NCBI GenBank assembly: GCA_006384855.1
Contig: VCJN01002418.1
Span: 62,001-126,000 of the forward strand
Origin: Tetraselmis striata
Taxonomy: Eukaryota; Chlorophyta; Chlorodendrophyceae; Chlorodendrales; Chlorodendraceae
Length of the DNA: 64,000 nucleotides
Reading direction: 5' to 3'
This document shows positions 44,428 through 55,644 of the stretch, in pieces (the stretch's first letter is position 1; every line of letters starts with the position of its first letter). The translations under genes were made by a program, and so were the position numbers. The notes beneath the pieces were generated by a model, which did not search any database, had not been told where the DNA came from, and saw only the letters and a program-made list of their open reading frames with translations.

Positions 44428-47400
44428 TCCGTACATATTCATGGCAATGACAATGAGGATGGGCATCCACCTTGACATGTGCTTCCCACTCGTTGTCACC
44501 CCGCAGGACGCGGCCGTCGCATATCTGCGCTTGCGGCATGGCGGCCCGGATGCGAATGAGTCCTGGATCTACGGAGGCGCAGCCAAGGGAGGTGGGTAGA
44601 TAGGATTACAGGAAGGTGCCGGTACCTCGCATGTTCGCTTCACCCAGTGGTCCGGGGTTCTTGTTGCCACGGCGGCGTCAAGCCCCGCCGCGTCTCTTTC
44701 CTCGCCGGCCAGGAAGGCCGCCACCGCAGCCTGTGCCGGCGCCAGCACCTCCTGCCGCCACAGCCGAGCGGCCTCCGCAGGCTCGCAGCCACCGCCTTCA
44801 TACATCGCGCAGAAGACCGCCGAGGCGTCCAGCCGACGCAGCGGCCACTCCCCCGCGGCCGCCAGACCGCGCAGGCGGCGGCGCTGACGACGCGCCAGCC
44901 GCCCAGTGCTCGTCACGTACGCGGCTGTCGCCTCGCGCAGCAGGCGCCCCGACTCCCCCGCTGGCCAGTCGCCCTGCCCCCGGGCAGCGGCGGAGGCAAC
45001 CTCCGGAGCCGCCTCCCGCTGGCCCTCCTCCCGCAGCTGCGCAAAGTAGGCCTCGAACTCACGCACGCCTGCAGCGGAAGGGGGGGGGGGGGGGGGGTCG
45101 CGTTTATGGGGCGCGGGAGGGCGTTAATGCCCCTGAGTAGCTGCTGCGGCAGAGTTGCCTGTGCCACAAAAGCGCCCAACGGCCGGGGGGGGGGAGGGGG
45201 GGGGGTCCGCAGCTGTGGCGGGTGATGGCAATTGGGGCGATCGGACGGAGAGGAGGGGGGGAGCGGGGGCACGGGTCGACACGCCTAATCGTCCCGCGCC
45301 TTGTCGTGCACCCTTCCTTGCGTGGCGGCGGCCTAATCCTTCCACCAGTGTACATGCTGGACGTAAATTTATACATACGACAACTATAAATCCTCACCAC
45401 TGCGCAGATACTGAACATATCTACGTGTACGATTAGGTGTCGTCCAGATGTCACGCGTACTATTAATTTCTACTGGGGTCCTACAAGTGTATCCAGGCGC
45501 CTCATGATCCGTGGGACGATGCCGCGGAAAGCTCCCCCGCTCCTCTACTCCCAGCGCCCGCCCTCAGGCCATGGGACTACCAGGACCCTTGCCTGTGATA
45601 GTTGTGGGTGTGCATAGTCAAGTTCACAAGCGACCAGGCGTCAAGAACGCGTCGAAAGCTTAGTTTGTTATGAGTTTGTTTTAGGTCAGATACATCAGGG
45701 GATGTTGCCGGCCATGCCGGAACAAGGGCTCAGGTGCCGACGCGCCTATGAGAACATTTATCAGGAGCCTCCGATGGGGCCTGCACGCAAACTACGAGAG
45801 CATGCGCTGTAGCTCCGCTGTAGTTTCGTCTATATCTGACGTCTAACAGGCAGGCCAGGTCCTTATGCGCAGTGCTCTAATTACCACGTAGGCGCCCGTA
45901 GGCCAGCAGCGTCAGGGAAGGCGAGACAGACAGGCGCCCACCGATGGCCTGCCGCAGTCCCGCGCCAAAGCGGGCAGCGTCGCCGCCATTGCCGGCGCCG
46001 GCCAGCAGGCCCCGAACCTCCGCGAGCAGGCCGCGCGCAAGCATGCCGCCCACGCGTGCCGAGAGGTGCGCGTCAAGCGGCTCCTGCGCAGAGTCCAGCC
46101 ATAGCCAGCAGCAGCGGTAGCGCAGCTGCGGCCAAGTGGGGCAGAAGAGGAGGGGGGGGGGGGGGGGGGGAAGGGGGGGGAGGCTGCGTCAGTGGGGAGC
46201 GCAAGGGCACTGCAAGATCTAGGAGGTCAGGGGTGCGCAAAAGGTAGCCTGGAAATCAGAAAGAATCCACGTGCAGGTGCCCACGCACTTCGAAGAACGC
46301 GGGTCCCCAGATGGGGGGTGTCGATGAAATGCCTTGAATGGCGCAATGAATAGGTGATTAATTCATCTCTATCAGACTAGGGGTCTGCATTTTTCTTGAC
46401 GCTAGATTTAAATAAATTGCGAAATTGCAATCCATAGTATGTCCCCCTTACTGTGATGAGGGTGTGGGGCGCCAGCACGGGGTACCAGTACCAATGCGTG
46501 TAGCTAATCGTATCGGCACAAGCAGTACGTGTACGATTACAGTGATCGATTGATCTAAACATCTTACACTTATGTAGGCCTTATTGTCTATCCGCTCGGA
46601 ACAGCGCGGAGGTCTCTTGTACAGGAAGTCCCTGGTTCGATTCCCGGTTCTTTCAGCTGAGGGCAATATCGACCGGGGGTGTCCTGGGCTTACCTGATCG
46701 TTGATGCATTGGCCCTTCGGGGCTCGGATGAGGCAATGGACGAAGGGCTATGCCAGACCTACGACTGCAGTTTACGCAACAGATAAGGTGCTGGGACGGC
46801 TCCGGCCAATGACTGGGGGCGAACGTTACTTTTACTTTTTTCACTGATGCTGTATCGGTATGTACGGCATAATACAAGTAGTGCTACGGACCGATTCGGG
46901 AATATTGTACGAGTATGCGATGCGGCTGCACATCTCCGCGCGAGTTGACGCCGATATCACGATAATGAGAGGTTTCAGTACCACTTGACAGGTGACAGCT
47001 CCACTTGAAGCTGATGATGAAATACAGTATCCCCAGGAGAGAGCCCGTGATGCTGCATACTTTTAGGTCGACGGTACAACATCGCGGATGCTTCAGTAAG
47101 AATTGTGCTGCATCACTGCGCGCCGACACACATGCAGCGATCACTGCTATCGTGCACGGGTGCCGACGCCACTATAACAACCCGCCCCACCCTTTTGGAT
47201 ATAATTGCGCGAATATCGGATTCAAAATGCTTTTAAGATAGTTTTCCAGCAAAAAGTCCAAGGAGCGAATCTTTAGTGGTTTATTAGTCATGCCGGCACC
47301 CGTAGTGAAATTGGCATGAAGGTCCCGCTCCGAAACCCTGCGGAGGGCTGGCCATGCTTACGCGCGGGGTCCGTCGCATGGCGCCTCTTGAAGCTTTGCA

Positions 47401-50033
47401 GGCTTGTTTGGGTACAGTCCCTACCCCATCCAGCCAAAAACCCCCCATCCCCCAGGTGCCATCAGGCGTTCCCATATGAGGTGAAGTGAGATGGGGTGGC
47501 GTGAGGTGAGGGTATGACGATCCCTGGCGCAGTGTCCCCCCCCCCCCCCCACCACCCCCCCCGTCCCTGACGCCTGGCGCTCACGGGGCAGTTCCAAAAC
47601 CCGCGCCGCACCTTTTGCGCCGCGCCCGCCTGGGAACGATACAGGTCGCTGGGGCGCTGCCCCGTCTGGCGGTAGATGTCCAGGTAGCGCCGGATCTGGG
47701 GGGCGCCGCCGCGCGGGATGTCAGTGCCGTACTGCCCCAAAAGCGGGCGGCGCGACCTGTTGGCGAGGCCAGGCATGGAGGGGGATAACAAGGGGGCTGG
47801 AGGAAAGGAGGGGGGGAGGACCTTGCGGTGGTCGTTGGGGTGCAGTCGAGCCGCCGCCGCCTCATCAACCTGACGCAGCCGCTCATGCAGGGAGCCGCCA
47901 TCCTCTCCCCGTTCGTCCTCCCCTACCCCCACCTCCGACCCGTCACTGCCACTGTCGCTGCTGCCGCCGTCAGTCGTCGCGCCGCGCGGTTCCGCCGCCG
48001 GGCGCTCGTCCAGGAGGTACTGGCTGACCAGCGCCTGTTGGCAGGCAGCCATCCCGTCACTCTGCAGGCTACCCGTAAGCGCTCAGCTATCCAACCGCCC
48101 CGCCGTGTGGCCGGGATGGATTCCGCCAAGGCGGTGCCCATCGCGCCCCCCATTGCACAGCGCCGCACAGCCGCCCCACCTGCACGTAGTAGTTGCTGCC
48201 ACCCACAATGAAGGGGAGCTTGCCCCGCGCACAGATGTCCTCGATCAGCTGGGCGGGGTGCCAGGGGACCCGCCACGGGGGTGAGGGTGGTGAGGGGGAG
48301 GAGGGGGGGCGGGGGGGAGGGTCTGTCAGCCAGCAGCTTGCCCGTGGGTTGTGCCTCACAGTGAAGGGGGGGGGGGGGGGGGGGGGCATCCCTCTGCCAT
48401 AGCATACCACCAAGCACCGTAGCCACGCTTTGGGTTCGCTATATATCAGGGCTCTTCCTCACTTTGCAAAGGGAGAAAAACTACCGTACAATTGAATACG
48501 GCGCGCCGGGGCAAAAAGTAATGAATTGTTTTGCGCCTCCGCGTCGGAATGTCTTTGCTGGATCCGTGGCGCGTTCTGAACTATTTATCAGTTTCGGTGA
48601 TTTTGCATCTTCGCATGGTGGTCAATATCGTTATTTATCCGCATACCGTTTGTGGTTGTGCGGTCAGACGGTACACTTATCCGGCAAACATCAAAGGGCG
48701 CCACCAGCACAGCACAGGATCCGCAACTCGATGGTGCGAAACAAATCATCATTTTTCCTGACCCGCAAGCCCAATTCAATAATGGTACAGGTATTTCCAC
48801 CCCCTTCCCCCCCCTCCCTCCCTGGCGCGCTCCCCCCCCCCCCCCCCCCCCCAAACCTCCTGCCCCAAGCGGAGGCCTCACCGGCACCGCGGCGTCTCGA
48901 AACTGCTGTGCGGTGTACTCCACGGCGGATGGCGGCAGAAAGCCCATCATGTGGTGTGGCACACCTGCAGACAGAGCATTGCCGAGAGGCGCTGGATAGC
49001 GTCAGCGATGATTGCGGCCTGGGAGCCGCATCGCATTCATGCGGACATCCGGGAGCCTCCCTGGCATGGAGGATCAGGTGCGTGGCCCCGCCAACGATGA
49101 CTGCAAGACAAGAATTGCGATTGTGCCTTGCGGCGCGAATAACGCCTGCAAGGCGGTATGCGAATGTCTGCACACAAGCAGTCGGCACTGCACGCTACGT
49201 GTCTTCCCCGAAGGCTACGGCTTGAGCCCGGTTGGCACCTGAGGCGCGGGCTCCGGCATCTAATTGGCAGATTGGCTTCAAGAAAGACAGGACGCTGAAG
49301 ACTGTTGCTACGGCTGCATGCCGCTGGCTGTATGGTGTAGCTCCTGGCCTCACGCTTCCCCTCCCGAGTCCCCCATACACCCCTCCCTCCTCCCGACCAT
49401 ACCGGTTTCGCCCCTGTAACCAGCCGCCGACCTTCACCCCGCCCACACTTGCGCCCACCACCACCACCAACCACACTGAAACACCGAAAAAGGATATGAC
49501 GCGAAAGCAGCTTGAAATCAAACTAAAAGATGAATGTGTAATCCCGCAGAGCAAGGAAAGAGAACGAGAAAGACGCCCAGGCAGCGAGCTAGTGTTGGAA
49601 GGGGTGACTGAGGGCATCACAGGGTGCTTAATAGTATATATACATAGTAAGAAACAAAAAAACAAGCGACTGATTCAGGATGCGCCGGTGCGCCCGCTGT
49701 CGCCGACGCGACATGCCGAGAGGATACCACGCTGTACACGTCCAGGATACCCCCGACGACCGCCTTGCGTCGTCTCGCACCGGGTTTCCCTACAGGACAG
49801 CAGGGCCCGGCACGCTCGGTGCGCGCACCTGCCATCTCCTCCGCCGTGGCCTGGTTGGTGGTAACCGCCAGGCCAGCGTAGAGCTGCAGCGCGTCCGCGT
49901 TCACAACCTCCCCGCCGTTCGCCGCCGCCAAGTCCACCGCCAGCTTGGACTTCCCCACGCCGGTGGAGCCCGACACCACCACCACTCGCAGGCGGTCATC
50001 GCCGTCCGCGCCGTCCGCGCCGCGGAGGACCAT
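44366..50033 (-). CDS. tRNA dimethylallyltransferase (MiaA/MOD5 type) with C2H2 zinc finger
   Basis: Adds an isopentenyl group to A37 of certain tRNAs. Exons on the minus strand: 50033-49829, 48964-48882, 48248-48180, 48034-47822, 47695-47612, 46125-45942, 45068-44626 and 44524-44366. Phases match and give 479 residues. Evidence: P-loop GSTGVGKS (22-29), EVVNADALQLYAGL, TTNQATAEEMAGVPHHMMGF, GKLPFIVGGSNYYVQ, ALVSQYLLDE, HPNDHRK-IRRYLDIYRQTG, ARVGGMLARGLLAEVRGL and LRQAIGGVREFEAYF. The C-terminus has the eukaryotic finger C426-x2-C429-x13-H443-x5-H449 around GRVLRGDNEWEAH. An acidic Ser/Gly insert lies in exon 4. Introns hold a SINE and two MITE copies. The last about 19 residues derive from a MITE. 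Confidence 0.93.
45732..45897 (+). mobile_element. MITE-like family A, copy 10
   Basis: Begins AGGTGCCGACGCGCC and ends near CGTAGGCGCCC, with CGCTGTAGTTTCGTC and GCGCAGTGCTCTAATTACC inside. Located in intron 6 of the tRNA dimethylallyltransferase gene, antisense to it and 45 bp past the exon 6 donor. Confidence 0.8.
46573..46830 (+). mobile_element. tRNA-derived SINE, copy 1
   Basis: The tRNA-like head has a D-arm-like CCGCTCGG...CGCGG and an exact pol III B box GGTTCGATTCC at 46634-46644. An unrelated body follows (GTTGATGCATTGGCCCTTCG, GAGGCAATGG, CCTACGACTGCAGTT, GGGGGCGAAC). The whole length aligns with the copy at 57859-58102. It lies in intron 5 of the tRNA dimethylallyltransferase gene in antisense orientation. 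Confidence 0.85.
46888..47073 (+). repeat. Repeat family C, copy 2
   Basis: Partner of 35607-35756, sharing GATTCGGGAATATTGTACG, CGATATCACGATAA, GACAGGTGACAGCTCC and GAGCCCGTGAT. Located in intron 5 of the tRNA dimethylallyltransferase gene. Confidence 0.75.
47158..47301 (+). mobile_element. MITE-like element sharing family A ends, copy 11
   Basis: Begins GGGTGCCGACGCC and ends GCCGGCACCC, so it has the family termini. Its interior differs from the other copies. It is probably a deletion derivative or a sister family. Located in intron 5 of the tRNA dimethylallyltransferase gene. Confidence 0.55.
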
Positions 50034-50519
50034 GCCTTCTCGGCGGCTGGCCTTTGTAGGCGGAACGCTGGAGTGCCGGCGCGGAGAGATGGCTAACTCG
50101 ACCCTTGGTGCACCGGGCGAACCCTACCGTACGTTAATTGCGAGTTTACGCAACACTTATCCTGCCCCCTGCTGCTTTTCTTCTCTGCGCGGTGCAGATG
50201 AAAACTAGGACGGAAACAAGGGCTAGAGGAGGCGGTGCGTGGAGGAGCACTCGCCTCGCTATATGCGCCAGGCGTAGGCGCCAACTAGCCGCCGCTGCGC
50301 CGCCCGCAGTCGTAGTGCTGCTACTACTGTTTTCTGTGCTGCCAAGTGATGGCATCGACGATGCTCGCGTAGGTGGACGATGCCGGCGGTGCGACACCAA
50401 CGGCGGCAGTAGTACAGGGCGCTAAACATATCATAAATACACGCGTATATATGCATGTATACATACAATAATTATATGCGTAGGACTTATGCGATACCGC
50501 TGCTACCGCCAGTAGTAAT
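50034..50519. other. Upstream flank of tRNA dimethylallyltransferase gene
   Basis: About 490 bp presumed to contain the promoter of the minus-strand gene. No TATA box or other element was recognised. It ends at the decayed repeat. Confidence 0.4.
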
Positions 50520-51320
50520 TGTGGCGACGACGACATACAGCGCTCCACATAAGTCTTTGCACTTATAAATCCGCGCGTATTCTCGCCCTGGGGCTGCCCA
50601 AGCCATGGGGCTACGGGACCAGGAAGCCTGGCATTTCAGTGCAAGCCATGCAAGCCTACAACGCCGAAGCGAGCCAGGAGGCATCAGCCGCTTGGTCTGG
50701 TTATCGCACGGTTAATGAAACTGTTTTTTGGCAGCGGAGTTACTTGGCAGGTAGCACAAAGCTAGTAGAACCACCGAGACACATACAGTCAACGCACGTG
50801 AAAGCAACATGTTGGCGGTGTAGCTACTGTCCGTCGCATATTTGCACGCACGCTCCTGATGGTGGGTGGACATATGCATCTCATGTATGACGCGCAAGTT
50901 CGAGACTAATCAATGCATGCTGCCGTTGCAATGCATGCATGATTGGGCATTTCGCCATTTCCATGACGATGGGCCAATAATGCAGATAATTCTCCACAAT
51001 TTTCAATCCCACAACTTCCAAGCTGTAATATAAGCGCCGCTGGATGCGCCTCGCTGGGTGAAAAAAAGAGACGTAAAATAAAAAAACGTACGCATGAAGT
51101 GCTTTTCATTCCACTTCAGGGCCATACTTAAACCATCCGCACCGTGTGCTGAAGTAAGAGCGGGCTCGCCCCCATCAACAACAATTTCATGACTAGAGCA
51201 GAGGAACGAGCGCATGTTGTAGCACATGTCACCCATGATCAACTGGAGGAGCCGAAATGACGACGGGGTCACCGCGACGTGGAGATCCATCCTAGAGGTC
51301 CTCGCACCCGGGCGGGAGCT
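50520..51320 (-). mobile_element. Decayed about 0.8-kb element, copy 1
   Basis: On the minus strand this matches 59181-59905 over most of its length. Shared blocks: CCCATGGCTTGGGC, GTGGGTGGACATATGCAT-like, GCGCGTGCAAAT-like and the CGTCGTCATTTCGGCTCC region. Both copies translate to similar phrases in one frame (RVIHxMHMSTHHxERACK, RSPMAWA) interrupted by stops, so an old protein-coding transposon is plausible. Its class is not recognised. Confidence 0.6.
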
Positions 51321-53208
51321 TGCGTGGAGTGGCACATTATCCTCCCCCCACCCCCCACCCCCTCGCCCCCACCCACTAACAATAAGTTGGCTTGCTGGCA
51401 TAGCAGGGAAGAGGGATATCTTTGACAGGCCATAGAATTTTTCCGATTTATGGGAACGGTTCGACGATGTTTGGACTAGAAAGTTCTGCTCATGGGCTTT
51501 TCTAGTCCGCAATTTGGATCTGGATTATGATATGAACAACGGAATGTTACGAATTTCGCGTGATTGCAAGATTGCTGCACTTTGCAGGGCAAACAGCCAG
51601 TTTGGGAATGTCGCATGCATACATCCCGCTAGCTTATTATAGACGCTACGCCATGCGCAGAGCAGCACGGGGTAGGTGGCTAGCTAATGTATCTCGACGA
51701 CCGTGGGAGAAAAACAATTCTTCAAGTCCATCGTGTACCGCGCTCAAACCAGACACAACCCCGTTTTAATTAATTCCAACACATGTCACACTGATATTTC
51801 CAAATGGCAGGTGCCGCGAGCACCGCACCCCGTCGCATTGACCCTAGCGCACCATGTGCACACCCTTTCATGGAATTCCCGCGATGGCCGCAACGGCATA
51901 TATTTTCCGTGCGTTATCAACTAGAAGCGCCCTTAGCAAAATTATGCCCATAAACAAATGTAGCGACTTTGTGGCATGCCCATACAGTACGAAATCTCAT
52001 AATATGATTATCAGGATACATGTAGCATATATATATGTATGTATTATATATATCTTCTTCTCGCAAGTCCTAGACCCATCATAATCTAGTTGCTAAGCAA
52101 GGACTACCTTTGAGGACGAAGCCAATCTCTGCCCCACGCAAACGGATGGTACGGGGCTACGGGCATGAAGTGCTGCGAGGGTTGCCATCGTCATTAGCTA
52201 ATGTGGTAGTCCCGCTCGTCGCTCTACTCGACCGATTACGGTTCATTGGTGCTGATGCTTCAATAATATGCTACAAGGGAGCGTGCCCTCTCGCCAGGCA
52301 AAGGCTCGGTCTTAATGTTTCGATTTGTTTTTTCACAATCATACTATTACAATCGTTCCATGCATGCAAATAAAGATAATAAACACACAACGTAGTTACC
52401 AAATGTGGACAGCATTACGCCAGAAGCTTTAGCTTATATTCTAGATGAAACCGTGTCATGACAAGTTAACCCGGTGCCGATGCTGAAATAAACCTGAAAA
52501 GTATTTTGGACCCCGGCGGGCGGCTTCGTGCTCAACCACATAGGTTGGGGCCAGCTACCTGGCGTGGCAAGCCTTATGCCAGATTTTCGGTGGCATTTAA
52601 GCATGCATATGTCCGCGCGTATCCCGACGCTGCAGCCCGCATCGCGAATCATTCAACTTGTCATGATGCGTAGTATCCGCCCATTCGAGCCGAAAGTCCC
52701 TCGCAACGCGTTGCGATGGAACGCGTACCAGTGCCTGAGTCGGCGTTTGATCGCGGACGTGGGCCATTGGGCCTGTCGGGAGGATGCAAGGGATGCATAT
52801 TTTCGCACATCTGTAGTGGCACAGATTTGCTGTTGTTTCGTAATTTGAAATTACAAGCACCTTCAGCACCATCTCGTACAGGTACAGGTACTGGTACCGA
52901 TTACCGCGCGCTGTTCGCCACTATTATGTTCGCCAATATTATGCCACATTATTCGCGAACCGGCTGCTGTTCGCCCTGCCGCAAGCCTGCAAGTATTCTT
53001 TTTGGTTGCAGGTTGCCCGACGCTGCAAGCCTCTGAAGCCTGCAACGGGCAGCAATGTTGCAAGTAGTCGCTAGTCGCTAGTAGTTGCAGGGCTTGGGAC
53101 TCTGCCTGTAACCAAAAAGTTCACGCTTGGGACTCCTCGGAGACACGCGGGACGGGATTCCTTGTCGGCCTCGCTTATCGATCGGCTCACCAGCGACGGC
53201 GCCGCGGC
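51321..53208. other. Intergenic DNA upstream of the kinesin gene
   Basis: AT-richer than the genes, with only short frames (up to about 106 codons) lacking recognisable domains. Short TAGTCGC and TTGCAAG-type repeats occur near 53040-53095. Promoter elements for the kinesin gene were not identified. Confidence 0.45.
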
Positions 53209-55644
53209 ATGGGCAAGCACAACATAACCGTAGCCGTGCGGGTGCGCCCCTGCGAGACGGGTCAGGGCGAGTGCGAGAGCGGCGTGGATGCGCCGGTGGT
53301 GTCGGTATCGGCGGACGACGGCGCGGTGCTGGTCTCCCACCCGCAGGGAGCGCATGCCTTCCGGTACGCCCAGCATGTCGTGCTGGGCAGCGACCAGGCT
53401 GGGGCGCACGCCGCCATCGCGGCCGAGCTGGAGGAGCGGCTGTGGGAGGGCTTCTCGTGCACGCTGGTGGCATACGGCCAGACGGGCTCGGGAAAGACCT
53501 ACACGATGTAAGTACAGCGAGCGTCGAACGCCTCGGCACGTAGCGACTGCGACTGCGACTGCTTGCGCTGTTGAAAAGATAGGTGTCTTTGCACCGCCAG
53601 AAGGGAATCTGACGCATATGTGGGGCCTCGGCGGCATTTGCAGGTTTGGCCCACCCGGGGCTCTAACCGAGGCAGCGATCCACCAGGCTGGCGGCGCCGT
53701 TCCTACAGCGTGGGGCATCGTCCCGAGAGTGCTGCTGGGCCTGCTCAGCCACGAAAGGTGCGCTGCCCCTAGTAGGCTTTTGTCGCCACGGCAAAATAAA
53801 CGACATTGCTTAAGCATTGCAGAGTCCGCCATGCCGTAGACCAGCATGAGATTCGTATTGGCTGTCCGTGCTGGGTCTATGGCCTCTGTGTGCCTCACCA
53901 CCCGCATTTGGCAGCTGAAGTCTGCACCTGCCTGCGTCGCTGCAGCATGGGCGTGAAGGTCAGCGCCAGCGCGGTAGAAATCTATCAGGAGCACGCCTTC
54001 GATCTGCTCGCCAACCGTGCCGCCTTGGCGCTCACCTCCAGCAGCCGCCCCGCTCGTTCCACCCCCGTGACTGCCACCTTCAGTGCCGGCGCCTTCACCG
54101 GGAACATCCACCCATCTGGCTGCACCTGCCGGCAGTGCTTTGCCGCCAGGGCCAAGGCGCCGCTGGAGAAGCTGGAGACCAGTGATTCGGTCGTGGATGC
54201 CAAAGCTAAAAGTCGCAATAAGGCATGGCGGCAGATTGTGCGGCGTTCACAGACCACCCCTTCCCCCTTCTTCCACCTCGTCATCTCCACAAATAACTAA
54301 CGATATCAACGGCTGGCATGCTCTTACAAAGCAATGCCATTTCATGCCTGATGCTTGTGTGCCATGCGTTGGCAGGGTCGCAGCAGCAAGCGGGAAATGT
54401 TGGGCTCAAGCGGCGGCACAGAGAGCTTTGCGACGGTGGGAGAGACAGTGCAGGAGCTGAGGGATGCTGCGTCTGTCGCCAGGTTTGCACGCCTCATTGA
54501 GCAGACGCGAGTGGCGAAGAGCCACAATCTCAACGACCGCTCTTCCAGGAGCCACTGCCTGGTGAAGGTACACATCACAAAGCTGGTCGGCAATGGCAAG
54601 GTGCGCCACGCCTCGGTCGACCCTCCCCCCCCCCCCCCCCCCCCCCCACCTCCCGCCCAGTGGCTAGATCTAGTGCTACTGAAAACTGCTATAGTGCCAG
54701 CAGTGCTGATGCAGGAGCCGTTTATGACAAAACCGCTGCCCATTCTCATAGATGGCTTAAGGGCGATCTTCCTTCGAGGGTAGGGGGGGTCAATAGCCAT
54801 ATCCTGGCATGTGTATACGCCAAGGATGCCAAAGTCTGTGCTTTGTGTGCATGCATGCGCCTCTGTGCGCGCCACGCGGGCACAGGTTCAAAAGCTTCAG
54901 TTTCTGTTTGTGGACCTGGCGGGCTCCGAGCGCATCTTGAAGACCGGTGTGAGCGGAATGGCCGAGAAGGAGGCGATCATCATCAACAAGTCCCTCACGA
55001 CGCTGCAACGCGTCATCCAGGCCCTTGGCACCGGTTCTGAGTTCGTCCCCTACCGTGACTCAGCATTGACGATGCTTCTTCGCGCCGCATTCGGCGGCGC
55101 CTCATTCACGCGAGTGGTTATTAACGTGTCCGGCGATGCTTCGCACAAAGACGAGACGCTGTCGTCGCTGCAGTTTGGCGCGCGCATCGCCGTGGTACGC
55201 AACACCGCCACTGTTGTCACCGGCATGTCAGCGGCGCAGGAGGGCGGGGAGATCGAGGCGGAGCTGAGGATGCTGCGAACCAAGATGGCTGAGCTCGAGG
55301 CGGCCGGCCATGCGGGCGGCATTGGCCCTGATGTGGTGCCTTCTCACGCCAAGAGCCTGCTCGACAATATGAAGCGGCACCAAGAGTACGAGATGGAGGC
55401 CCTCGCCGCGCGAGCTCAGCTGGCAGAGGCCGCTGGCCGCGGGGACGGCCCAGGCAGCGCGGCGCACAGCGCCATCCTGCGGCGCACGGAGGCCGCGCGG
55501 GCGCAGGCTGACAACCTGCGGGACATCATCTTGCGACAGAAGAGTATCAAGGGGCTATGGGTGGAGCCGTCGGCCGCCTACAAGCAGACAGCGGCGCAGG
55601 TTCGACACCTTGAGGGGCTGCTGCAGACGCTGCACCTAACGTGA
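53209..55644 (+). CDS. Kinesin motor-domain protein
   Basis: ATP-driven microtubule motor. Exons: 53209-53507, 53644-53757, 53946-54237, 54376-54600 and 54886-55644. Phases match (2, 2, 0, 0) and give 562 residues. Motor motifs: ITVAVRVRPCE, P-loop GQTGSGKT (90-97), VEIYQEHAFDLL, switch I SSRSH (291-295), switch II DLAGSE (320-325), NKSLTTLQRVIQAL and VPYRDSALTMLLRAAFGG. The neck and about 180 residues of charged helix follow the motor, ending LEGLLQTLHLT, with no recognised cargo domain. Between DLL and switch I there is an unusual stretch with a CxCxxC cluster (197-202) where other kinesins have the GNIxVxGL segment. Only the GNI is retained. The 3' end of exon 3 is the least certain boundary. 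The C tract in intron 4 is on the coding strand. The subfamily is not assigned. Confidence 0.93.

Noticed and set aside
53071..54111. 346-codon minus-strand frame
   Set aside because: It is antisense to kinesin exons 1-3; the plus strand has the P-loop and other motor motifs.
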